Assembly: GCA_009792885.1 (NCBI GenBank)
Contig: WMCF01000018.1
Coordinates: 1,454,862 to 1,518,861, forward strand
Reading direction: 5' to 3'
Length of the DNA stretch: 64,000 nucleotides
From: Eremophila alpestris peregrina
Taxonomy: Eukaryota > Chordata > Aves > Passeriformes > Alaudidae
Shown here: piece after piece, positions 28,001 through 40,148 of the stretch
Position numbering within the stretch: position 1 is the stretch's first letter
How the letters are laid out: each line of letters opens with the position of its first letter
Notes under the pieces: generated by a model
What the model saw: only the letters and a program-made list of their open reading frames with translations
Told to the model about the DNA's origin: nothing
The model's database searches: none
Position numbers and translations under genes: made by a program

Positions 28001-31000
28001 TTCAGAAGGAATGAGGTATATTACTGTAACTCTGCTGAGTTCTTTAAATGTGCAATGTACAATTTTGGCTCAATTTTTAAAATTTGAATCATATTTTAAT
28101 TTCGCCTATTTTTCTCCCATAATCCATGTTATGACAACTTGCATGTTTTAATATTAAGATTTATTTCCTTCCCATTTCTTAATATTCCCCAGAGGCAGCA
28201 AAACAGCTTGACTACCATTAAACATGTATTTTACATCGGAGCCCAAATATTTGATTGAATTGGTTGTTTCAGTGCCTTAATCACCTAATTGCTGAGGTTT
28301 TATTTCTGTGATAGAAATTGCCAGTGAGTTTGGAAGATCAGTTTCATTGCTGGAGACTGGAAATAATCTCCTTCCAAATGACATAAATAGTTGAACAATT
28401 CAGGCAAAATATGCCCTGAATGTACATCCAATGCAAACTTTGGCTTAAGCAAGTTGGAACATCATGTCTGTTTTTCTTTAAATTCATTTCTACAGAATAC
28501 TAGGTGTCTACTTGAGTTATATTTTAAGATTATGGCATTATTAAAATTATACTTTTGTGTGCATATGCTCAAAGCCACATTTATGATTTTTTTCCCTGAG
28601 CATAGTCTTATATTGCTTAGATTAAAGATAATGTTGCAAACTGCTCATTTTTAAACAGATGCAATCAATACCACAATCTTCCAACATCTGCAGTGCAGAA
28701 ACAGAGAGAACCTGGAGGGTTGAGGCTTTCCAAAAGGAAATATCATGAGATGAAAGTGAATTAATATTTGGAAACTACATCTCATATATTTGTCTTAAAG
28801 ATGGATTCTAGATAAAATCTCATCAGCCTTTCTATTTCTGTTTAAATAAAGTATGTTCTCTAATGGTTAATAACAGCATCACTCCAAATCTATGTATTAG
28901 TATACTATGTTTCAAATGGTTTTTATAATTGGTGGTTGGTGAGCATGTATCAAACCTGGCAAACCCAGACTAGTGCTCACTCAGCTCCTTGGTTTGGCTG
29001 GAAAGAGAGCCAAAATACCTTCTTGAAACTGAAGGAGAAAACCTGAGATGCAGCACGGAGCAAGAGCAGAGAGTAGATGTGCTCCATAAAAAGGCCCTTT
29101 GCCTGCTCTTCTAGCAGTGTTCACTTTTTAATGCACTAATGTCTTTGGAAGTGGTAATTTTATGGCAAAGCCAAGGATGTAAACACCCAAGTTATGTTCC
29201 AGCACTAACAGCAGAAAAAACCCTTGTCATAATGCCAGGAATTCTCTTGGAAACTTTGGGTGAGGGCTTTGGGGAGGTAACTGCTGCTGAGGAGAAGGAG
29301 GAGGTTTGTGGCTGTGTGGCAAAGGTTGCTGCTTCCCCACTGCCCACCGACCTGGCCTTGGGGACTGCAACATCAGACATTCCCAGCAAAGCCACAGGGA
29401 GAGCATGGCAAACTCAGCATCTGAACATGAGACCCTGACTTTAGCAGCTCCACTGTTTATGGGGCTGTTTTCTGTGTGATTGCTGGGAGATCAAAGGCTG
29501 GCCCAGTGTTTGGCAGCCTGGCTCCCTGTGCAGCCCAGTGGTGTGGGATGAAGTGCTGGGCTCCTGCTCTGGGCAAGAAGTGAAGGGAGAGAAGAGTCAG
29601 GTCCTGAGCATGAAGATACACATAAAAGTGCAGCAGACATTGCTCCCCACCATCACAGCAGGGCTGGGGCTTGGTTATGTACCATGAAGGGCTGTCTGGG
29701 AGCTCAGCTGAGCTCTGCTGGCGGTGGGAGCAGTGGCAGCACTGCCTGGAGAAGCACAGTGCACAACACTTCTGAAACTCCACCTTTGGAACTAAACTCA
29801 CTGCAGCATTACAATTTCACAAAACATTTCAGGCTTTGACTCAGTTTGACACAGGATTTTATGGTGACCTTACAAGGGTGAGGCTGGAGTGATGTGTCAG
29901 GCAGGTGGATACTTCTCCAGATCACAGTACAGCTCACTCTGTTGCTAAAAATCTAAACAATTATAACTTAGATACAGCACAACAGATATTGGATTGTTCT
30001 CCCTTTTTCTAAAATAAATTCACTGCCAGACTGAGACATTGTATGCCAAGTTTCAGACTGGAGTGCATTTTATGGCTGAGTTATAAACCCCTGGAAGAAG
30101 AGGTTTGCAATGTAAATGCTGACACAGCCAGAGCTGTAACAGAGTGAACAGGATTGCAATGATATCTCATTTACCTCTAGCAAGGAACATATAAGAAAAA
30201 CTAAATAATGCATTCTTGCTGCTACAGTTCATTTAATCAGAAGAACTGTTCTCTGATTTTATTTGGTGCATCGCTTAAGCAAGAGTAACAATAGTCTGTA
30301 TGTTCCTCTGCACCACAAGATTTACATAAGGGCATGTGATAAAACACATATGTATTTTAAATCTGTTAAAAACTATTTTTCATAAAAGAGAAATTTGGAA
30401 AAACCAGAAAAAAAGTAAGTAAATAAATAACAAAGAAGTCAGTAAAATTGCAGCAACCTATTGCAAATGACTGCAACCATCACAAAAGGCAGGTACAGAT
30501 GACTTGCACATGATTGAGTACCCAAATACTACCTGATGCTGCCTTTTTTCCAGGTATGAATAATTTACAGCAGAAACCCCAGAAATGTTCTGCTGTAGCA
30601 TGACATCTGCTTAACTGAGCAGGGAAGACTTGCATTGAGCTAGCCAGTTAAAAATGGGAGGACAGTTACTCATAGGAAATCTAAAGAGAGCAGTCTGGAA
30701 ATTTTGGTCCCTGGCTGCCAGTGTCTGCCACGACCCACAAATGAAGCACATCTGTTGGGGATGTACATGGTGCAGAATTTGCTTGATCAAGTTGTCTCAA
30801 AGTTGGTCCTGTGTAAGAACCAGTGCCTGTGCCTTGGCATTCTGTACTGTGACCTCTCTGATGTCCATCACTGGTTTGGCAAGCTGCACTGCAGAATAAA
30901 CCCTCTAATTCTGAGAAGTGGTTTTTCAGGCACCTCTGTCATTTCTGGGTGAAATACATTCAGCCTCCTGGAGCAGACAAATAGGTCTAACCATGCAATG

Positions 31001-32506
31001 TACAACATTTTCTCCAGTATTTTGTAAAACTGAAATGACTGAAATAATATTTCAGGAGAAGATTTTGCTCTCCTTGCTCCAGTGTGCTTTGGCAGTCCCC
31101 ACGCAGTGAATAGTTTCTCCAGCTTCAGAGGAATGCCTCTTGGATGAAGATAGGGCTCACAGTGAATTTAGCTGGCCTGCTGCTGCTGCAGGAATTCAGG
31201 AACATGCTCTTACACATTATACAGGAAAAATTACACAAATGTCCAACAACAAGTATATATTGTTGACATTGTATCCAAGAAAAACTATTGTATACCTGAA
31301 AGAATGTGTCTGTTTGGCACTACCTGAAATAAGAACAGTCTAGAATTTGTGGTCTGGGCTCTTTTAAAGTCTTTACATAATGAGATTGAGCAGCAGTTTC
31401 TGAGCATTTTTACAACACTTCCCTGTATTGGTCCTCTCCCCTGTCCCCTCACCAACAGTTCTGCACAGTTTGCTGAGCATCCCCTTGAGCTCTGAGATTA
31501 GTGATACATCCTACACTTTTCTACTTAGGCACAGGGGTCAAATAGAAAAACTCAGACTGATTTTCTTTTTTGCAATTTGTTTATTTCTCCACCTACAAAG
31601 CAAAGGCAGTCTTTGCTCTGTAATTTAGTGTCCACCTCTTTTTCCACCAGGTTGGTTTGGTATTTCCTTTGCAAACCTCAATTGTTGGCATCAAAAACTT
31701 GGCCATTTCAACTCTACTGAACTAAAACTTGGCAAGCAGATTGTCAGCTAACATTTAATTTATTCTTCTAAAATATCTTGCTTTTTATGAGTAATCTATG
31801 ACCAGTCTTCATCCGTGCAATCCTCACAACATTTCTAGGTCTCCTGAAAGTGAATCACGGGAAGCAACTGGCTTAAAAATGTTGCTAATTCCCCTCACAA
31901 ATGCATAAACCAGAGCCAGCAGAGCCCAGATTCTGTACCAAAGTGCAGTTATCACTCTGTCTGTCTGTCTGACTGCCTGCAGGCAGCCTTTCTTTATGCT
32001 TCTCCATTTCAGGCCAAAGTCTTTCAGCAGGAAAGGTGGACAGTCCTTACCAAAGTCAGAAGGGCAGAGAAGCAAGAAGGCACGGAGTAAATCTCTCCTG
32101 GTGCCAGATCTGGGCTCTGTCACCTCAGTGATCTGGCAAGGTGTTTTCTGCTAGAAAAGGGGCCACAGCATAAAGGAGTTTCTACTTCCAGTAGTATACA
32201 GGAGACAGTACTAACTAATTGAGTTTAAAAATGGTGGGGTCAGGGTGTAGAGAGGCCCAAGTGAAGCACCTTAGAAGCAAAGCTCACCCTAACCCAGAGC
32301 AGTAGCTTTCAGCCAGAGGAAGAAATAAGACAAAGAGGATGTCTTTGGTGACTTTGGGTCAGGTGAGTTAGGAAGAGGGAAAAGCCCTTTTCCACTGCCT
32401 GTAAAGGTAAAAGTATAAAGTGTACCCAAATGCATTTCAGTGCTGGTAGTCAGGAGTGAAGAAAGGTAGCTCTGAAAACTCCGTGTGAGCACAGGGAGGA
32501 GCAGGT

Positions 32507-32651
32507 TTCACAGAATCACTGAATATTCCGAGTTGGAATGTACTCTCAAGGATTATTAAGCCCAACTCTGAAGTGAATGGCCTGTTCAGGGATCAAACCC
32601 ATGACCCTGGCATTATTAGCACCTTGCTCTTGCCAGTTGAGGTAATAATCT
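32507..32651 (-). mobile_element. tRNA-Ile/CR1 SINE (TguSINE1-like)
   Basis: On the minus strand the element opens with a tRNA-Ile-like head (32578-32651). It has an A box (32632-32645), an AAT anticodon preserved at 32615-32617, a B box GGGTTTGATCC (32590-32600) and an acceptor-like GGCCA end. It then runs into a ~70-bp tail ending in the TTCTGTGA type 3' end typical of CR1 elements (32507-32577). That head-plus-CR1-tail design lets the SINE use CR1 reverse transcriptase. It matches what I know of TguSINE1 from zebra finch. The A box and D-arm have diverged, so it is a fixed dead copy. I could not identify a target-site duplication. Confidence 0.8.
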
Positions 32652-34769
32652 TAGTGATGAGAGACAGTCCTGACCTTTCCTGACCACCCGCTGACATCCC
32701 ACACCCTTGTGTGGTGTCTCCAAGTGTGAGGTGATAGTCACTCAACCCTCTTCTGAATGGGTAAATCACAGTGGTATCCCAGCAGTGTGGAGAGCTCACT
32801 TTATGAGGACAAACCCTCTGGTAGCCAGCGCTGCTGCCATGGTCAAATACAGCGCATTTGTTCAGAGCCAGCTGGTAATTAAAACCTGATCCCAGGGGAA
32901 AGAAATATATTTAAAGCCAGGAAAAATAAAGTAAGTGCTTATTTGTCAAAAAAAAAACACGGGTAGAATAATTTGAAGCTATTCAAAGGGGTATGGCTTA
33001 GGATGATAATATTTAGATTTCTTCCTCAGAAAGCCACGTAAAGACAAGTGCAGGTCCCATGCACCCCATCTCTGACCCCACTCACCTCACCAAGGCTATG
33101 GAGTTGGTGGGAGCTGGATGCACTTTGGAAGGTCAGGGAGAACAGGGAAAAGGCTTCCTGACCATGATTCCTGACACAAGATTCCTGGGAAATGGAATCA
33201 GGCTCTACCTGATTCCTGCCAATTTTCACGAACAGGTAATAGCAGTTTTTAAAGGAAGGCCTCTTCTATAATTGTCCATTTTGAAGGGGAAGGAGGTAGC
33301 CAGAGCCCTGTGGTTTAACTGCTGGGCAGCAGCTCCATTTTTGGTCTGCTAGCAATGAAAGGCTGCTCAGGCTCATGGTGCACCTTAAGTACTCCCTGAT
33401 TGACATGGGAAACACTGTTCAAAGCCCTGTATGCCAGGATGGATGACATTATTTTTCTGAACCCAGTTGCAGGGTATTCTCTTGGGATAGGTGGCATACC
33501 ATCTGACTCATCTGCTAGTAGGGTGTGCTGCTAAGTGACCACAAGTTAAATAAACCTGAATTCCTCAGTCATGACTGAGGGATAATGAGCAAAGTTCCTT
33601 CAGCTCTGCAAGTAGCATCTGCAGGTGTTGGACATCTGGAACTCCCTCAGCTCCCAAAGTCTATTAACCATGGAGAAGAGAACAGACTGAGTAGATTATT
33701 GTGGTTTTGGATGAAACAAGAAACCAGAGACATTTCTGATGAACAAACACTGCTTGTAAGTGCTTGCTACAATCACTGTTCCCATGCTAAATGGCTTCTC
33801 TCTAGAAATTACCACAAAGTCTTTGCATTTCATGAAAATCATACAAGCAGAGCAAGTTACCTGGTCAGGACAGTCCATATGAAACACTCAAATAAATTCT
33901 CAGGCATGTGAGTCATTTATTTCTTCATATGTCAGGAAAACGGAATACATGTATAAAGCCACAGAATTCTGTAAAGATAACTTGTGCTGAAATTCGACAA
34001 AGCGTGTTATTTTTAGAAGCTGCGGATCGTAAGTGGACATTTTACAGAGAAACCTACAAAAGCTAGTTGTGCTTTCTGGTAGTAATTACCTCCCACAAAT
34101 ATGACTCACTTCTGCAGTTTAAATGCAATGGTTTAGTGTCCCAAAATCAACAGTTTTATAAATAAATCTCTGAATCACAGACTGAATGCCTGAAGTGTTT
34201 AAATATTTCTTACTGGCCTGGGAAGTAGTTTGCATTTAAGGTTTTTCTCCATAACAAATTCCCAGTGAGAAGGACTGACACTGAAAGGGCCTGAATACAA
34301 AGTAGATATGCAGTGATATAGGTCCAGAGGTCTGGAGCAGGATAGCATAAACTGAGTTTTCTAGTCTTTATTATATCTGCTAACAAGAAGTGGGATTACC
34401 AAGCTTGATGTGAATAACACCCAGGATGGAATCAAGTTTTCCTGTTTCACAGCATCCTCTTCTATGGAAAGTATACGAGTAGCTGGGGTCACCTGGCTCC
34501 ATGCAGAACTGGGGGGACTGTTCAGGGCTCCTGGGCGTGCAGACCATCTCCATAAGGAATGAGGAATGACCATAAAAGAAGAGGCCTCTCCCCAAAAAGC
34601 CAGCAAGGTTAAAAAAGAAAATAATTTCACTTTCCAAGATAATTGGATTTTATGTTGTGAAAACTACAGTTAATATAACAGTTAATAACTCTAGTTAACT
34701 TGTAGTTAGTCCTTTTGAAATGTCATGAGGTTTTTCGCTTGGATGCGCTCAGGTTTGCTTCCTGCCTGA
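32652..34769. other. Intergenic between SINE and orphan CpG island
   Basis: Unique AT-leaning DNA. Apart from the 18-bp palindrome at 33563 I see nothing structured, and no frame resembles a known protein. Confidence 0.7.
33563..33580. repeat. 18-bp perfect palindrome
   Basis: The 18 bases centred at 33571/33572 (arms CCTCAGTCA and TGACTGAGG) read identically on both strands. It contains overlapping TCAGTCA/TGACTGA words that resemble AP-1/MAF half-sites, but not the full consensus. Confidence 0.7.
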
Positions 34770-34888
34770 CGTTCAGCACAGCGGTGCTCCTGCAGGAGGG
34801 CGATCGCTGCGGTGCATCCGCGGCCCCGCCGGGAATGCGCTACACGGCCGAGGGAGCAGAGCTGCATCAGGCATCCTCCGTCCCGCCC

Positions 34889-34912
34889 GCTGCTGCCGCT
34901 GCTGCTGCTGCT
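34889..34912 (+). repeat. Short interrupted (GCT)n microsatellite
   Basis: Eight trinucleotides, seven GCT and one GCC, lie in the non-repetitive part of the orphan CpG island. GCT/CAG runs are length-variable, but this one is short and interrupted. Confidence 0.8.
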
Positions 34913-35124
34913 CAACATCAGCTTTCAGCTCTTGCTGGGCCCGCTTCCTGCTCTGCAGCTGTTCCCGCGGCCGCTCCGTCTGCCCGGAATTGGCAGGGCG
35001 CGGGGAAACACATCGGCTCCGCGGCCGCCAAGGGCCGGCTGCTGCCAGGGCGCGGGGCGGCCGCCGGCGGGGCCGAACCCCCCGGGCCGGTTCCCTCGGT
35101 TCCGGCTGCTCCGGCGGCGGCTCC

Positions 35125-35413
35125 GGGCGGGGCAGCACCGAGCGGGGCCCGCTGGGCAGCAAAGAGCGAGCCCCGAGCGGGGCAGCACCGAGCGGGCCCC
35201 GGGCTGGGCAGCACCGAGCGGGCCCCGAGCGGGGCAGCACCGAGCGAGCCCCGAGCGGGACCGGACTGATCAGGGCCTGGGCTGGGCAGCACCGAGCGAG
35301 CCCCGAGCGGGACCGGACTGATCAGGGCCTGGGCGGGGCAGCACCGAGCGAGCCGCGAGCGGGACCGGACTGATCAGGGCCTGGGCTGGGCAGCACCGAG
35401 CGAGCCCCGAGCG
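35125..35413. repeat. 26/52-bp GC-rich minisatellite
   Basis: The anchor gcagcaccgagcg recurs at 35132, 35182, 35208, 35234, 35286, 35338 and 35390. The spacings are 50, 26, 26, 52, 52 and 52 bp. The basic unit is thus about 26 bp, and a doubled 52-bp unit, containing a GACTGATCAG core, is repeated about three times with few changes. The array lies in the CpG island. Near-identity of the 52-bp units suggests recent expansion. Confidence 0.9.
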
Positions 35414-36007
35414 CTGCCGTCCCAGGGAGCTCTCTCCGGAGCCGCGCTGGCAGCACGGACCGCTGCAAAAGGGCAGAAAATCGGAGAAAAAGAGCAATCT
35501 CACCTTGGGAGCTGTACCCAAAGGAAAATGAGTTATATCAGGGAAAAAAAAAAAAAGAAAAAAGAAAAAATAAAGCATGAATTTTTGGTGTGTCCTTTCG
35601 AGGATTCTTCTAGTTTCAGTGCACATTAAACTCAGATTTTCCCCAGTTAGACAAGAAAAAACAACCAACCGATCAACCAAACCCTAAACCTGTTCCTCCC
35701 CTAGCTGACATTGCCATACCAGCATGGCTTGCTCGACTAGAGGTGACCTAAATAATACTAATCTGATCAGATAGAAATGCAGAAATATTTATACATGTAC
35801 ATGTGTTGAAAAGTCAGTTAACTTGGAAAACAAATCCACACAGAAGACAAGAAATGCAGATACACAGTTGAAACCTATAAACCTTCTATCTTTATTTAAT
35901 TGCAATCTGTCAGTTAAAATTACTACTGAATGTGGGATTTCTACTGAGAAGTTATGTATCATAAGTGACAGCACAGAACATGCAGTCCTTTTTATTTATA
36001 TTTAATT

Positions 36008-36102
36008 AGAAAAAAAAATTACAGAGAAAAAGGAAAAGGCAAGAGAATGGAAAGCTAAAGAAATAGGAGCTGAATAAAAGAAAGGGAGAAAGAAACAGGA
36101 AC
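36008..36102 (+). repeat. Purine-rich tract
   Basis: About 95 bp is strongly A/G-biased on the + strand, with few pyrimidines and no fixed period. It has no recognisable coding or mobile-element content. Confidence 0.6.
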
Positions 36103-39100
36103 ATTTTAGATGCATCATCCACTAGCAATTAATCAAAGATTTTTAAAAAGTTCAAGCCCAGAGTCTGCAGCCTTATCTTGGCTAAGGAGTCTCAATGTGA
36201 TCTACAAAACAGCCCACTTATGAGTAAATGCATTCACCTCTTGGCTGACTCATCCTCAGACATTTGCCTTTCTCCTTTATTTATATTTCAGCTGCTATAA
36301 AATCTCTAATGCTTCTTCAAACCCACCTTTGCAGAACACACGGATCACTGCTGTTTCTATTGCGTGGCCACTCGGAGACCTGCTGTAGCAGCCCCAAAAG
36401 CAACAAATTCTCCACCTGTGAGTTTTTAAAATTTTACTGGTAACAAGACAGTGAATTTATTTTCTCCCTCACCTCCAGCAACTGGAGAGTGATAACTTTG
36501 TAAGGCTCAGTTATATCCATTTACATTTACTTTGTCTAGAAATTGATGTTCCTCTGATATTATGCAAGCAAAGATTAGGACAAATCTCCGTTTTTGATGA
36601 CTGTGCACAATATAATTTAATCAATTGTACAAACTCCCTACAGTGGTTCCCTGTGAGCTGCAGACTCTGTGTGTATTGCCAGCCACTATTACACTTGTTT
36701 TCCATAAGCTGCCTGCCCTGGTGCACATCAGCAGGCACATGTTGCCTAAGACTTTCTGTATTAATGCAATTTTTAGAAGTGTAAGATCTCCTGATTCTTC
36801 ATCTTAGAGTTTGACATTATTATTATGCATAAAATGCAAGAAAAGCAATAGATAAGGTGGCACCATTAACATAGTTTTGGGTGGGGGGTTTTTTGGGGTT
36901 TTTTTCCCCATAAAAAGACAGGAAGGGGGACCGAGGTACTAGACATGAGCGGAAACTCAAAAGCAGAAAGTGTGAGAGCAAGAATTTCAACTAACAACAA
37001 GAACAAAATGGAAACAAACAGGAGCAGGATAAGCATGAACTTGCTGGCTCATCACAGGATTGGTGCAGCTGAGATAGGATTGTTCTGATAAATTACAAAC
37101 ATGATTATAGGATGCAAAACACGATCATCAGATACAGAAAAGCGTTGGCAGCACATAGGAAGAATTCAGGCCATTGTTCAAGGCACTGGACACCTCTGCT
37201 GACATCTTTTGAATAACTGGGATGCTCACACAGAAAAGACAAATTGGGATAGGTGCAGAGTGAGGCTATGAGGTTAAGCAGTTTATTTTATGAATAAACT
37301 ACCTTATGAGACTACAAAAACCCATGGCCAAATAAAGTCAGAGAGGAGATATAATTGCTGTCTTTAAATTGCTCCTATTCATGTTATTGATGCTAAGCAA
37401 AAAAACCAGACACAGACCTAGAAATACCATAGCAATTAAACACATTTGCAGTACTAAATAAGTTTGAAAACCCTCACTGACTTCTCTGAACAGCACTCGA
37501 GAGCTATGCAGGCACCCCAGCCTTCCCAAGGCCAAGTCAGAGGTCTGACTGGCCCATTAGCACAGAGATGGAGTGTAAGTAAGAAGAGTTGAGAGATTTG
37601 TTGGTGTCTGTAATAGGTAACTACCTACCTATCCCTGCTTATTCCCACCCCTTGGTCAGCTTTACAGAGTCTGAAGCCATGAGCACACTTCAATAGCCTG
37701 CAAATGCTGCTCATTTACTGCTGAGTCCCTTTCCCAGAGGGAAGCAGGTTTCTCTTCAATAGGTTGGGAAAAGACTACTTATCCTATCTTTCAACCTGAG
37801 TCTACAAGGTGGAAGTAAAGGTGGCCTGAAATATAAACACCCCAAGGCTTAGCCCCTCAGGGAGCAGGGCTCAGAGACAGCCTCCCCTGCTGCTCTGGCC
37901 AAGAATAGCTGCTTTGCCGTCCCCTCTGAGAACAAGCGAGCCACTAAAGGTCACATTTCTCTTGAGGGACAGCGAGTTCCTGTGCAGGTTGTGCCCCAGG
38001 CACAACCACGGCACAGCCCCCTCTGTCCTCGCCCGCTCTCTCTTCCCTGCAGAGAAGCCAGGCCTAATTGGGTTCCTATTTTTGCCCTTGCTACAGAGCG
38101 CCTGAAAAGGAAGAAAATTTCCTTCACAGTGAAAAGATGTTTCAAAGAGAAGAAATGCAGCCTGAGCTGACCGAGCGAGCGAGCGGCTCTTGTGGTGTGC
38201 TCCCTGTACGTGTTCAGACTCTTCTGCTGATGCTCCAAGGCTTTCCCTGGGTATAGTTTCCTCTCAAATGCTGTGTGTAGTCATTCGTCCTCTGCTTGAG
38301 ATCACAAGTGTGAAATGCTTCGAGTGGCGAGTGTGCTGTCCCATCTCTGGCTGCAGTGACAGACCACGGAAGCAGGACGCTGGCACTTCATCCTGAGAAT
38401 GGCGTTTGAAGCAGTGAAGAAAATGGGCCTGATTAATGCATCTGCTGTGCAAAGCATGGACAGTGATTGTCCTCTGTTTCTCTGTTTGTGACTTTGCAAC
38501 GTGGATTAATTACAGTGCTCTGAACTCAGCAGATTTTCTCCCTGCAAGCAGTGGAAAACATGGGCTTTATTTACAAAGCACTTCTGGAAAGCCTGTTGAA
38601 CATGCATATCAACAACTACTTGTTTGGATGGTTTTGATTTTAAAGGGTTTTGAAAAGCATGTGGAGAAAATTTCTGTTGTAATGCGTTTTCCTTAGAAGT
38701 GAGCCGTGCCTGAAGGAGTGAGTTCTTAGGAGTTACAGTGTGTCCAGGTAAAATGGGTGCAGGGATGTGTAGTTGTGTCTTTTTGCCAGCTCTGGGGCCT
38801 GTGGCTGGGCTGTACCTTGCTGAAGAATTCAGCCCTTGCGTAGGCAAGGCTCTGTGCAAAACTTACATTTGCTAAAATGTTTTGCTCAAGGCCTTGAGTT
38901 TTATAACATCTTTTATGATGTTTGCTCTTTGGAGAAATACCTACAATATGTTCATTTTCCTTTTACTCCAAGCTCCAGCAATCACCCTAAAATGGCATTA
39001 CATAACATAGCACATCTGGCCTGGAAAAGGGCAGTTCAAATATTCTACATTTGGGCTATGATCTTTATATTAATGTAGGTCTAGTGAGGGGATTTGAAGA

Positions 39101-40080
39101 CAGATAATGTCTCTAAAATTTGAAAAATTTACCTTGTCTTTTTATGGTATTTGTTTTAACTGACCTTTCTTTATTTCCTGATCATAGGAAAAGCCTTTCA
39201 GAGTTGACACACAGGAGAAATATGGAATACAAGCAAGGTGTGTTGAGAGTCAGCACTAACAGTGAAACAAATGGGAATATGCTTCCCTCAAACACCACAG
39301 TATTTTGGCTACATTTGAATTCCTGATTATTTGCTCCCTTAGAAATAGTTTCTAATTAAATGGTGAGCAGTAGCAAGTCTTAACACATGAAAATCAGGTC
39401 ACTGTTATTCAGACATCTTTTATTTCAAAATAACTCAGTACCTGATGCAATTCACTTTAAATAGTACATCCTCAAATCATTGTTTTAGAAGCTTCCTTAA
39501 AATTTGTTAAGGGGCTTTTCTGCTTCCCTATTGAAATTTGCAGTGGTTGGTTCAGCAAGGAAGAGACTAGTCATGGTCCCAAATCTAAAAAATCTCTACA
39601 CACAGAGTTAGCCAAAATAAAGCAGTAGGTACATGTTAAGTCTTTGCAGGAACTGGATTCAGAAAACCATAAAATAGAAGTTATAAAATCTGACTGTCAT
39701 CTAAAGCAGAGGGCAAACAGAAAACGTCAGACCATTTAGTAACTGATCTCAGTTTAATCAAGTTGCAAGCACATGAAGTACTCATTTCTCAGCCAGCACT
39801 GTGATTTTCAGATGGGAAGCAAACCTTCAGGATTATTTCAAACAGGTCTCACGAGTTATTTAAAAGAACATATTCATTATTTATAGCTAAAGTATTTCTC
39901 GTCTCACAATGAAACTCACATTTGAACTTTTTATTGGCTTAAAAAGCATTATTTAACTGGTTAAAGACCTTACTTTCACAATGCAGACTGAAAAATACAG
40001 TACACTCATGACAGAGCAGGTAAACATGAAGGACAAATGCACAGATGCTAATGTGAAAAGCAACAGATCTCACTCACATT

Positions 40081-40148
40081 GGGAAACAAGGAGGAACTGA
40101 AAGAGAAAAGACTGGGAAGTAAGCAGAAGAGGAAAGGAGACAAGAATA
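40081..40148 (+). repeat. Purine-rich tract
   Basis: Nearly 70 bp of A/G-biased sequence on the + strand without a fixed unit. There is no sign of a gene or transposon around it. Confidence 0.55.

Larger units (their letters stand above)
18761..32506. other. Intergenic; pyrimidine-biased 19.2-23.7 kb segment
   Basis: No gene is recognised. From about 19.2 to 23.7 kb the + strand is visibly rich in CT, CTG and CCT words. This leaves many stop-free + frames of 60-140 codons in overlapping registers, a base-skew effect and not coding. The remainder is AT-rich unique DNA apart from the 41-bp duplication and a G-rich tract. Confidence 0.65.
34770..35475. promoter_or_regulatory. Orphan CpG island about 19.5 kb upstream of ZEB1
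   Basis: A sharp CpG-rich block with many CGG/CCG, GGGCGG-like boxes and a TGACGT CRE-like site at its left edge (near 34767) sits in AT-rich DNA. No recognisable coding exon, start site or TATA box accompanies it. The right part is a GC-rich minisatellite, which alone raises CpG content, but the left ~350 bp is non-repetitive and island-like. It could be an upstream ZEB1 promoter, the start of a lncRNA on either strand, or a CpG-rich enhancer. The sequence does not decide between them. Confidence 0.6.

Noticed and set aside
32578..32651. A tRNA-Ile (AAT) gene on the minus strand
   Set aside because: The anticodon and B box survive, but the A box and D-arm are damaged and the sequence runs directly into a CR1-type tail. 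It is a SINE head and not a working tRNA.
34715..35373. Long Ala/Gly/Pro/Arg-rich proteins on both strands of the CpG island
   Set aside because: All three + frames are open because the 52-bp repeat rotates frame. Stops are depleted by GC content, and no known domain is present.
37914..38256. Candidate CpG island near 38 kb
   Set aside because: CpGs are few and limited to one short run of GAGCG words, so density is far below the two real islands.
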